Assembly (NCBI RefSeq): GCF_026283965.1
Contig: NZ_JAPDPD010000008.1
Location: forward strand, 1 to 64,000
Origin: Dyella subtropica
GTDB taxonomy: Bacteria > Pseudomonadota > Gammaproteobacteria > Xanthomonadales > Rhodanobacteraceae
DNA: 64,000 nt
Direction of reading: 5' to 3'
How positions within the stretch are numbered: the first letter of the stretch is position 1; each line of letters opens with the position of its first letter. The notes under the pieces are model-generated. The model was not told the origin of the DNA. It saw only the letters and a program-made list of their open reading frames with translations, and did not search any database. Below, one piece after another: positions 47,117 to 54,276 of this stretch. A program made the position numbers and the translations under genes.

Positions 47117-48546
47117 GTGGTGCGCGCGAGGGGGAACAGAATCTCCACGCGCAGGCCGCCTTCGCTGCCGGCCATGTAGTGCACGCGGGCCTGGTGCCGT
47201 TCGGCGATGCGCTGCACGATGGCCAGACCCAAGCCGGTACCTTCTTCAGTGCTGCCTGGCACGCGGAAGAAGCGTTCGCCTAAGCGGGCGAGGAAGGCCG
47301 CTGGTACGCCGGGGCCGTTGTCCTCGATGCTGAGGCTGGCGCCTTTGGCATCGCAGGACACGCCCACCGTCACCATGCTGCCGCGGCCGGCGTAGCGCAG
47401 GCTGTTGTCGAGCAGATTGTCCAGAAGCTCCTGCAGCGTCGAGTGGTCGCCGTCGATCCAGACCGGTTCCGCCGAGCCGTCATAGCCCAGGTCGACGCCG
47501 GCCGCCAGGGCCTCGTGTACGCGCAGGCTCAACAGTTCGGGAATCAGTCGCGTTAGATCGATGAGCGCATGCGGGCCGCCGTCCTGGTCCGGCGACTGTG
47601 CGCGGGTGAGCGCAAGCAACTGGCCCGACGTGCGCGTCGCTCGCTGAGTCAGGCGCAGGATGTGTTCCAGGGCGTCCTTCACCGTCGCCGGCGAAGGGTC
47701 GCTCTGCGCGCGTTCGACGTGTACCCGCAATCCGGCCAGCGGCGTGCGGAGCTGGTGTGCGGCATCGGCGATGAAGCGCTCTTGCAGGGCCAGCATGCCG
47801 CGCAGGCGTGCGAACAGGCCGTCGATGGTGCGAGTCAGCGGCAGAATTTCCACCGGTACGTCCGCGTCGCCGATTGGAGCGAGATCGTGCTCGCGCCTGG
47901 CCAGCCGGGTAGTGAGCGGGTCGAGCTGGCGCAGACCGATACGCACGCCAAACCACACCAGCACGAACACCGTGGCGATCAGCAAGGCTTGTGCGGGAAT
48001 GCTCAGCAGCAGAATCTCGCGCGCACGCAGCCGCCGGTCGCGCAGGGTTTCGGCGACGGTGATGGTGAGTTGGTCGCCTTCCTCGTGAACGCTGTCGATG
48101 ATCAAGCTCGCCGCGCGCAGTTTGCGGCGGTCAAGCATGACGTCGAACAGTTTCGGATCGCCGTTGACGCTGAGGCCGAGGCTCGATGGTGGGGTCAGCT
48201 TGTCGCTGCCGGCGAGTAGCCCGTGGCGCTGGCTGACGATGCTGAAGTAGTTGATGTTGTTGTGACCTTCCGGGTCGTACTGCAGCAGGAAGCGCGCCTG
48301 CTCCGAGATCGGACCGTCCAGGCCCTCCTTCTGCATCATCTGCGCCACGGTTTCCGCGCCGCCGCCAAGATCACGGTCGTGCACGTGGTTGGAATAAACC
48401 AGCGCACCGGTGTATGTGATGAGGCTTTCGATCAGCAGCATCAGCATCAGCGGGATCAACAGGAATGCCAGCAGCCGGCGCCGCAGGCTCTGCCGGCCAT
48501 CGGGCTCCAGCACGCGATACAGCCAGGGTTGAGGGGGCCTGTTCAT
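47095..48546 (-). CDS. Sensor histidine kinase, TctE/QseC-like
   Basis: The 483-aa inner-membrane kinase has two membrane helices (LLAFLLIPLMLMLLIESLITYTG and ILLLSIPAQALLIATVFVLVWFGV) flanking a periplasmic 2CSK_N-type sensor domain. HAMP, HisKA (ADAAHQLRTPLAGLRVHVE) and HATPase (N box LLDNLLDNSLRYAG, G1 IEDNGPGVP, G2 GTGLGLAIV) domains follow. ATG 48546 is preferred over TTG 48552. Its partner regulator is 52 bp upstream. The pair is divergent from the flavin-redox operon, which is the natural candidate target. TctE-like kinases often sense carboxylates or metals; the actual ligand is unknown. Confidence 0.88.
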   Translation of the reverse strand: MNRPPQPWLYRVLEPDGRQSLRRRLLAFLLIPLMLMLLIESLITYTGALVYSNHVHDRDLGGGAETVAQMMQKEGLDGPISEQARFLLQYDPEGHNNINYFSIVSQRHGLLAGSDKLTPPSSLGLSVNGDPKLFDVMLDRRKLRAASLIIDSVHEEGDQLTITVAETLRDRRLRAREILLLSIPAQALLIATVFVLVWFGVRIGLRQLDPLTTRLARREHDLAPIGDADVPVEILPLTRTIDGLFARLRGMLALQERFIADAAHQLRTPLAGLRVHVERAQSDPSPATVKDALEHILRLTQRATRTSGQLLALTRAQSPDQDGGPHALIDLTRLIPELLSLRVHEALAAGVDLGYDGSAEPVWIDGDHSTLQELLDNLLDNSLRYAGRGSMVTVGVSCDAKGASLSIEDNGPGVPAAFLARLGERFFRVPGSTEEGTGLGLAIVQRIAERHQARVHYMAGSEGGLRVEILFPLARTTKKDGDA

Positions 48547-48598
48547 AGTCAACAGGCCACGTGAAGGTGATGAACAGGCCCTGCTTGACTGGCACGGG

Positions 48599-49279
48599 TC
48601 ATGCGGCGCCTTCCTTCACTTCCTCGAGCAGATAGCCGAGGCCGCGGATGGTGCGCACCTGGGTGCCGGAGTCGGCCAGTTTGCGGCGCAACCGATAGAT
48701 GGCGATGTCCAGGCCGTTGTCGGTGAGTTCCTCGTCCCAGTTGCACAAGGCTTCGACCAGTTGCGCGCGGCTCGTGACGCGATCCGGTCGTGCGGCCAGC
48801 GCTTCGAGCAGGCCGAACTCGCGCGCGGTGAGTTCGAGCGGCGCCTCATTGACCCAGGCGCGGTGGCCTGGCAGATCCAGGCGCAGGCGACCCAGTACCA
48901 GTTCCGGAGCGCCTTGCGCCGTGTAGCGGCGCAACAGTGCGCGCACACGGGCGTCGAATTCAGCGAGCGCGAAGGGCTTGACCAGGTAGTCGTCGGCACC
49001 GAGGTCGAGCACGCGTACGCGTTCGCGCAGGCCCTCGCGGGCGGTAACCACCAACACTGGCATGCCAGCGCCGCGCTTGCGCAGGCGCTGCAGTACCTCG
49101 CTGCCGTCCAGGGCGGGCAGGCCCAGGTCGAGGATCAGCAGGTCATACGGTGTGTCGCGCAGAGCGGCGTCGGCACGCGCGCCGTCGCTCACGTGGTCGA
49201 CGGCGTGGCCGCTCTGGCGCAGAGAGGCGCAGACGCCGCTGGCAATGGCGAGGTCGTCCTCGGCGATCAGGATGCGCAT
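48599..49279 (-). CDS. OmpR-family response regulator, TctD/QseB-like
   Basis: The 226-aa regulator has a receiver domain with ED pocket (residues 7-8), D51 in LLILDLGLPALDG, T in VVTAREG and K in YLVKPFAL. A winged helix follows (ELTAREFGLLEALAARPDRVTSRAQLVEALCNWDEELTDNGLDIAIYRLRRKL), with the QseB/PmrA type NGLDIAIYRLRRKL. It lies upstream of its kinase. Its start codon is 64 bp from the Fur-like palindrome in the divergent region, so iron may repress the two-component genes as well as the redox operon. Confidence 0.9.
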   Translation of the reverse strand: MRILIAEDDLAIASGVCASLRQSGHAVDHVSDGARADAALRDTPYDLLILDLGLPALDGSEVLQRLRKRGAGMPVLVVTAREGLRERVRVLDLGADDYLVKPFALAEFDARVRALLRRYTAQGAPELVLGRLRLDLPGHRAWVNEAPLELTAREFGLLEALAARPDRVTSRAQLVEALCNWDEELTDNGLDIAIYRLRRKLADSGTQVRTIRGLGYLLEEVKEGAA

Positions 49280-49342
49280 GAAAAGCTCCGTAACAGACGA
49301 ATGATGGGCAGGGGGATAGATGGGGACACAAAGTTTATGAAT

Positions 49343-49357
49343 TGAGAGTGATTCTCA
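49343..49357. promoter_or_regulatory. Candidate Fur box between the regulator and the redox operon
   Basis: TGAGAGTGATTCTCA is a 15-bp palindrome whose core TGA-AxTGATTxTCA resembles the Fur 7-1-7 consensus. It extends on both sides with AAT and TTT. It lies about 64 bp from the regulator start and 150 bp from the PepSY-type gene, so it may control either or both directions. Confidence 0.6.
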
Positions 49358-49504
49358 TTTATGGCAACATCCCACCTACGGCCGCACAGAGCGGCGCCGT
49401 CGCCCGGCAGCTTAGCGCCCAGGCGGACAGCTGGGACAGATCGCAAGCGGTGAGAGTTGCACGACCGGCCCGCGATACCCGCATACACATTACGGGCAGA
49501 GTGG

Positions 49505-50155
49505 ATGGTCAAGGAACAGACAACGCGAATGCAGGGTGGGAAGGCGCAGCCGGAGCGCGCGTTCTGGCTCAAGCAACTGCATCGCTGGCATTGGATCAGT
49601 TCGGCGTTGTGCCTGATCGGCATGCTGCTGTTCGCCGCCACCGGCATCACCCTCAACCATGCCGCGCAGATCGAGGCGAAGCCGCAGACCGTGCGTCGTG
49701 AAGCGCAGCTGCCAGTGCCGCTGTTGCCAGCGTTGGCGGGCGAGGACGAGCGCAAGGGTGTCGTATTGCCTGCCGCCGTGAGCGATTGGATTGGCGATGC
49801 ATTGCAGGTGGACGTATCCGGTCGCAAAGGCGACTGGTCGGCGGATGAAATCTATCTGTCGATGCCGCGCCCCGGCGGCGACGCATGGCTCAGCATCGAT
49901 CGCAGCAGTGGCAAGCTCGAATACGAGCGCACCGCGCGCGGCTGGATTTCCTATCTCAACGACCTTCACAAAGGCCGCAATGCGGGGCCGGTGTGGGGTT
50001 GGTTTATCGACGTGTTCGCGCTGGCCTGCGTGATCTTTTCGGTCACCGGTCTACTGCTGTTGAACATGCACGCCGCCCAGCGCGGCGCCACCTGGCCGCT
50101 AGTTGCTTTCGGCCTGGTCTTGCCGCTGGTGCTGGCCCTGATCTTTATCCATTGA
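49505..50155 (+). CDS. PepSY-associated transmembrane protein
   Basis: The 216-aa inner-membrane protein has three helices: residues 30-50 (WISSALCLIGMLLFAATGITL), about 162-187 (WGWFIDVFALACVIFSVTGLLLL) and about 194-214. A periplasmic domain of some 110 residues lies between the first two. Histidines flank the helices (H26 and H29 in QLHRWHW, H52, H155, H189), as expected where PepSY-type proteins bind heme or pass electrons. It is the first gene of a five-gene operon with DUF2271, DUF4198, ApbE and a flavoprotein reductase. A role in moving electrons across the membrane is inferred. ATG 49529 is an alternative start. Confidence 0.8.
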   Translation: MVKEQTTRMQGGKAQPERAFWLKQLHRWHWISSALCLIGMLLFAATGITLNHAAQIEAKPQTVRREAQLPVPLLPALAGEDERKGVVLPAAVSDWIGDALQVDVSGRKGDWSADEIYLSMPRPGGDAWLSIDRSSGKLEYERTARGWISYLNDLHKGRNAGPVWGWFIDVFALACVIFSVTGLLLLNMHAAQRGATWPLVAFGLVLPLVLALIFIH

Positions 50156-50166
50156 GAGGAACGCCT

Positions 50167-50682
50167 ATGAGTCGCCTGCTGTTTTCCATGCCCGCATTGT
50201 TGATCGCCGCACCCGTGGCGGCGGCCGATCTCGACGTGACTGTGCAGATTCCCCAGCTGGACGTGGCCGAGTACCACCGTCCGTACACCGCGGTGTGGAT
50301 CGAGCGCGAGGACCACAGCGTCGCCGCACAACTGGCCGTGTGGTACGCGCAGAAGCAAAGCAAGGAAGGCGCCGGCACCAAGTGGCTGCCGGAGTTGCGC
50401 CAATGGTGGCGTCGTGGCGGTCGCGAAGTGCAGATGCCGGTGGATGGCGTATCCGGTGCGACACGGCCGGCCGGTCAGCAGCAACTGAAGTTCAAGGACG
50501 GCAAGGCGCCGCTGGGCCAGCTTGCCGCAGGCAAGTACGAGCTGGTGGTGGAGGCCGCGCGCGAAGTAGGCGGGCGCGAAGTCGTGCGCGTGCCGTTCAC
50601 CTGGCCGGCGACGTCGCCGCAGCATCTCGATGCGAAAGGTAGTACGGAGCTGGGTGCGGTGAAGGTCGACATCACTCCTTGA
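50167..50682 (+). CDS. DUF2271 periplasmic protein with an ApbE flavinylation motif
   Basis: The 171-aa exported protein has a signal peptide (residues 1-20, MSRLLFSMPALLIAAPVAAA) and a beta-sandwich-like DUF2271 domain (DLDVTVQIPQL...YTAVWIEREDHSVAAQLAVWY). Residues 93-99 read DGVSGAT, matching the ApbE target consensus D-x-x-(S/T)-G-A-T; Thr99 would carry FMN through a phosphoester bond. An apbE gene lies two genes downstream. It starts 11 bp after the PepSY gene with GAGAGGAA upstream. This probably makes it the covalently flavinylated electron carrier of the operon. Its final electron acceptor is unknown. Confidence 0.86.
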   Translation: MSRLLFSMPALLIAAPVAAADLDVTVQIPQLDVAEYHRPYTAVWIEREDHSVAAQLAVWYAQKQSKEGAGTKWLPELRQWWRRGGREVQMPVDGVSGATRPAGQQQLKFKDGKAPLGQLAAGKYELVVEAAREVGGREVVRVPFTWPATSPQHLDAKGSTELGAVKVDITP

Positions 50683-50735
50683 TCGCCTCCCCGTCAAGCG
50701 TCTCAAGCGCCGTAATTGCTCTCCTGGAGTTCGAC

Positions 50736-51548
50736 ATGCTCAAGCGTTCACTGATCTGGACCACCCTTGCGCTGGCCTTTTCCCTTCCGCTCGCCGCGCA
50801 AGCCCACAAAATGTGGATGGTGCCTTCCGCCACCAACGTGTCCGGCGCCGATCCATGGGTCACCGTGGATGCTGCGGTGTCCAACGACTTGTTCTATCCC
50901 GACCACATGCCGGCGGATCTCACGCGCCTGGTCATCACTTCACCGGACGGCCAGACGGCCAAACCGGATAACGCCATCACCGGCAAGTACCGCAGCGTGT
51001 TCGATCTGCATCTCACGCAGAAGGGCACCTACAAGCTCGCGTTGGTTAGTACGGGTGTGCTAGCCAGCTATGAGCTGGGTGGCGAGAAAAAGCGCTGGCG
51101 CGGCGAGGTGGCGAACCTTGCCAAGGAGATACCGGCCGAGGCGAAGAACCTCGAAATGAGCGAATCGATTAACCGTGTCGAGACCTTCGTCAGCAACGGC
51201 AAGCCGAACGACTTGGCACTCAAGCCGGTCGGTCAGGGACTGGAGCTGGTGCCGATCACCCATGTCACCGATCTGGTGGCAGGCGAGGGCGCGACCTTTC
51301 AGCTGTTGCTGGATGGCAAGCCGGTCAGTGACGTGAAGGTCACGGCCATCGCTGGCGCCACGCGCTACCGCAATGCGCAGGACGCATTCGAAAGCATCAC
51401 CGGCAAAGACGGCAAGTTCACGCTCGCCTGGCCCCATGCGGGCATGTACTGGATCAACGCCAGCACGCAGGACGCCAAGACCAGCGTGAAGCAGGCCAAG
51501 CAGCGCCGCCTGTCATACACGGCCACGCTGGAAGTGCTACCGCAGTAA
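50736..51548 (+). CDS. DUF4198 periplasmic protein
   Basis: The 270-aa protein has a signal peptide (MLKRSLIWTTLALAFSLPLAAQA) and starts the mature part with HKMWMVPSATNVSGADPWVTVDAAVSNDLFYPDHMP, typical of DUF4198 (NikM-like/CbiK-type domain). A second part (GATFQLLLDGKPVSDVKVTAIAGATRYRNAQDAFESITGKDGKFTLAWPHAGMYWINAS) resembles a carboxypeptidase-like beta-sandwich. Relatives are associated with metal (Ni/Co/Fe) transport. The N-terminal HKMW histidine may bind a metal. GGAG precedes ATG 50736. Position in the operon suggests a substrate-binding or metal-handling role. Confidence 0.8.
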   Translation: MLKRSLIWTTLALAFSLPLAAQAHKMWMVPSATNVSGADPWVTVDAAVSNDLFYPDHMPADLTRLVITSPDGQTAKPDNAITGKYRSVFDLHLTQKGTYKLALVSTGVLASYELGGEKKRWRGEVANLAKEIPAEAKNLEMSESINRVETFVSNGKPNDLALKPVGQGLELVPITHVTDLVAGEGATFQLLLDGKPVSDVKVTAIAGATRYRNAQDAFESITGKDGKFTLAWPHAGMYWINASTQDAKTSVKQAKQRRLSYTATLEVLPQ

Positions 51549-51562
51549 GAGCAACCACGAGG

Positions 51563-52528
51563 ATGTCGGCTCAATCACACGCGAGGCTTGCTGTGCAGCA
51601 TCTGCACGGCGAGACGATGGGCACCACGTGGTCGGTACGCGTCGTCGTGCCGGCCGGCGTGTCGTTGCACGATTTGCAGGCCGGCATCCAGCGTTGCCTC
51701 GATCTCGTCGATAGACAGATGAGTACGTACAAACCGCACTCGGATCTGTCGCGCTTCAACACGGCGCCTGCAGGCACCTGGCATCCCTTGCCGTCGGCTT
51801 GTTTCACCGTGCTGGCGCATGCGTTGAAACTCGCCCGCGACACCGGCGGTGCCTACGACCCCACCGTAGGGCCGCTGGTCAATCTATGGGGTTTCGGCCC
51901 CGATGCACGCACGCATCGAGCACCTTCCGGCCAAGTCATCGTGGACGCGCGAGCGCGTATCGGCTGGTGGAAGGTAAAGCTCGACGCGACCACGGAAATG
52001 GCTTTTCAGCCCGGCGGTATCTATCTGGATCTCTCTTCGGTCGCCAAGGGCTACAGCGTCGATCTGGTCGGCGCATGGCTGGACGAGGTCGGCGTAACGG
52101 CGTGGCTGATCGAAGTCGGCGGCGAGCTGAAGGGCAAAGGCATGAAGCCGGATGGCTCGCCCTGGCGCATTGGTATCGAACGACCGGATGCTACGGAGCA
52201 GCTCGACCGCATCGTCTCGCTCAGTGGGCGAGCCATAGCCACCTCTGGCGACTATCGGCGGAGCTATGACAGTGGTGATGCTACGTACTCCCACCACATC
52301 GATCCGCGTAGCGGGTATCCGGTACCGCACACGGTTGCCTCGGTGAGCATCCTGGCGACGCAGGCCATGACAGCGGATCCACTGGGCACGGCCCTGACTG
52401 TGCTCGGTCCGGAACATGGGCTGGCCTATGCACGCGAACGCAATCTGGCGGTGCTATTTGTCCTGCATGGCGAGCACGGCTTCGAGGAGCGCATGTCACC
52501 CGCCTTCGTCGAAGCTTTGCGCGCATGA
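51563..52528 (+). CDS. apbE: FAD:protein FMN transferase ApbE
   Basis: ApbE (321 aa) transfers FMN from FAD to a Thr/Ser of target proteins in the periplasm, magnesium-dependently. The family motifs are clear: GTTWSVRVVVP, RQMSTYKPHSDLSRFN, DTGGAYDPTVGPLVNLWGFGP, YLDLSSVAKGYSVDLV, IEVGGELKGKG and GDYRRSYDSGDATYSHHIDPRSGYPV with the metal-binding Asp. No clear signal peptide or lipobox is seen, so export is uncertain; the first residues MSAQSHARLAVQHLHGET are short. It lies between DUF4198 and the diflavin reductase, with the target motif in DUF2271 upstream. The next gene overlaps by 4 bp. Confidence 0.92.
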   Translation: MSAQSHARLAVQHLHGETMGTTWSVRVVVPAGVSLHDLQAGIQRCLDLVDRQMSTYKPHSDLSRFNTAPAGTWHPLPSACFTVLAHALKLARDTGGAYDPTVGPLVNLWGFGPDARTHRAPSGQVIVDARARIGWWKVKLDATTEMAFQPGGIYLDLSSVAKGYSVDLVGAWLDEVGVTAWLIEVGGELKGKGMKPDGSPWRIGIERPDATEQLDRIVSLSGRAIATSGDYRRSYDSGDATYSHHIDPRSGYPVPHTVASVSILATQAMTADPLGTALTVLGPEHGLAYARERNLAVLFVLHGEHGFEERMSPAFVEALRA

Positions 52529-54171
52529 CTGCCGGCACGGGGATCTCCATCGAAAGGACCACTTTCGGCAACGTCTTGCTGATGCTGGCGTTGGCCGCCG
52601 TGGCCGGCTGGTTGTTCACCCTGCACGTTGGGGCCATGCAATGGCGGAATCCCGGCACAACCCGATGGTTGATTGCATCGTTGAGCGTATCGGCATGGCT
52701 GGGCTTTACCGTGGTGTTGCGTGGCTCGCGTGCCAAGGCGGCACATACACGGACGATGGTGCTGCCCTCATCCGGTGCGATCGCTGGCGACGCGATCCTG
52801 ATTGCCTACGCCAGTCAGACCGGCCTTGCCGCGCAATGGGCTCAACAAACCGCACAGAGCCTTCATGCCGCGGGCACATCGGTGCGTTTGGCGGAACTAG
52901 GCGCGCTGGATGAAGCGGCGTTGCGCGAGGCCGGGCGCGTTCTGTTTGTGGTCAGCACCACGGGCGAGGGTGACGCGCCCGATAGTGCGGCAGCGTTTGC
53001 CCAGCGTTGCCTGCGGCGAGTCGGTGCGCTCGAAGGTTTGCGATACGGCCTGCTGGCTTTGGGCGATCGCGACTACGAAGACTTCTGCGGTTTTGGCCGT
53101 CGCCTGCATCATTGGCTGGCGCAGAGTGGTGCACGGCCGCTGTTCGATCCGGTGGAAGTCGACAACGGCGACGACGGCGCTTTGCGTCACTGGCAACATC
53201 GCTTGGGTTGGTTGAGCGGCGCGAGCGAGTTGCCGGATTGGCAGCGACCGCCGTACCAGCGCTGGCAATTGGCCGAGCGCCGCCTACTCAACCCAGGCGG
53301 CGTGGTTGGCGCGTGTTTCCATCTCGCCCTACGTCCACTTGACGGTGAGCTTGACTGGCAGGCGGGCGACTTGGTGGAGATCGAGCCACGTCATGCTGCG
53401 GCCGATGTCGAGCACTGGTTGAGCGTTACGGGTTTCGATGGCTCGGCCTTGCTTGCAGTGGGCGATGGGCGTGAATCGCTTGCAGCTCGATTGTCACGCA
53501 GCCATCTACCGCCTTCGAATGATGTGCTGAGCTGGCCTGTCGAACGCCTCGTCGACAGCTTGCGTCCGCTGCCGCACAGGGAATACTCCATCGCATCGCT
53601 GCCCTCCGAGGGAGCCTTGCATCTGCTGGTGCGACGTATGCGGCGCGATGACGGCACCACGGGTCTCGGTTCCGGTTGGCTTACGCAACGGGCGCCGGAG
53701 GGAGCCGAGATCGCATTGCGTATCCGGCCCAATGCGGCCTTCCACATGCCTGCGGACGATGTGCCGATGATCCTGATCGGCAATGGTACTGGCTTGGCCG
53801 GCCTGCGCGCCTTGCTCAAGGCGCGTATGGCAGCGGGTCATCGGCGCAACTGGCTGCTGTTCGGCGAGCGCCAATCGGCGCACGACTTTTTCCATCGCGA
53901 GGAGATTGATCGGTGGTTGTCGGAGGGCCATATCGAACGCCTCGATCTGGCGTGGTCGCGTGATGCCGCGTCGCGCGTCTACGTTCAGCAGCGCCTGGCC
54001 GAATCCGCTGATGTCCTGCGCCAATGGGTGGATCAAGAGGCCGCCATCTACGTCTGTGGCAGTCTCGCCGGCATGGCGCCGGGCGTGGACGCGGTACTTC
54101 GCGAGGCGCTGGGCGCGGAGCGCGTCGAACAGTTGCGTATGCGTGGTCGCTATCGCCGCGACGTGTATTAG
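52525..54171 (+). CDS. Membrane-anchored flavodoxin/ferredoxin-NADP reductase fusion (CysJ-like)
   Basis: The 548-aa diflavin protein starts with two membrane helices (VLLMLALAAVAGWLFTLHVG and WLIASLSVSAWLGFTVVLRG). A flavodoxin domain follows (ILIAYASQTGLAAQWAQQTAQ, VVSTTGEGDAPDSA, YGLLALGDRDYEDFCGFGRRL), then an FNR domain with FAD motif REYSIAS and NADP-binding GNGTGLAGLRAL plus YVCGSLAGMAPGVDAVL. The topology places both redox domains in the cytosol. It would supply NADPH electrons to the membrane partner PepSY protein and on to the flavinylated DUF2271 protein. It overlaps apbE by 4 bp (ATGA). Sulfite reductase is unlikely since no cysI is present. Confidence 0.87.
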   Translation: MTAGTGISIERTTFGNVLLMLALAAVAGWLFTLHVGAMQWRNPGTTRWLIASLSVSAWLGFTVVLRGSRAKAAHTRTMVLPSSGAIAGDAILIAYASQTGLAAQWAQQTAQSLHAAGTSVRLAELGALDEAALREAGRVLFVVSTTGEGDAPDSAAAFAQRCLRRVGALEGLRYGLLALGDRDYEDFCGFGRRLHHWLAQSGARPLFDPVEVDNGDDGALRHWQHRLGWLSGASELPDWQRPPYQRWQLAERRLLNPGGVVGACFHLALRPLDGELDWQAGDLVEIEPRHAAADVEHWLSVTGFDGSALLAVGDGRESLAARLSRSHLPPSNDVLSWPVERLVDSLRPLPHREYSIASLPSEGALHLLVRRMRRDDGTTGLGSGWLTQRAPEGAEIALRIRPNAAFHMPADDVPMILIGNGTGLAGLRALLKARMAAGHRRNWLLFGERQSAHDFFHREEIDRWLSEGHIERLDLAWSRDAASRVYVQQRLAESADVLRQWVDQEAAIYVCGSLAGMAPGVDAVLREALGAERVEQLRMRGRYRRDVY

Positions 54172-54276
54172 CCAACGTCTCCTCGCGAATCCTTGGGGCA
54201 GCGCGCGTGACCTTTGGCCTATGCCTCTGCCCACGCACATGGCGCACGCTGCGCCGACGTTTGGGGAGACATCACG

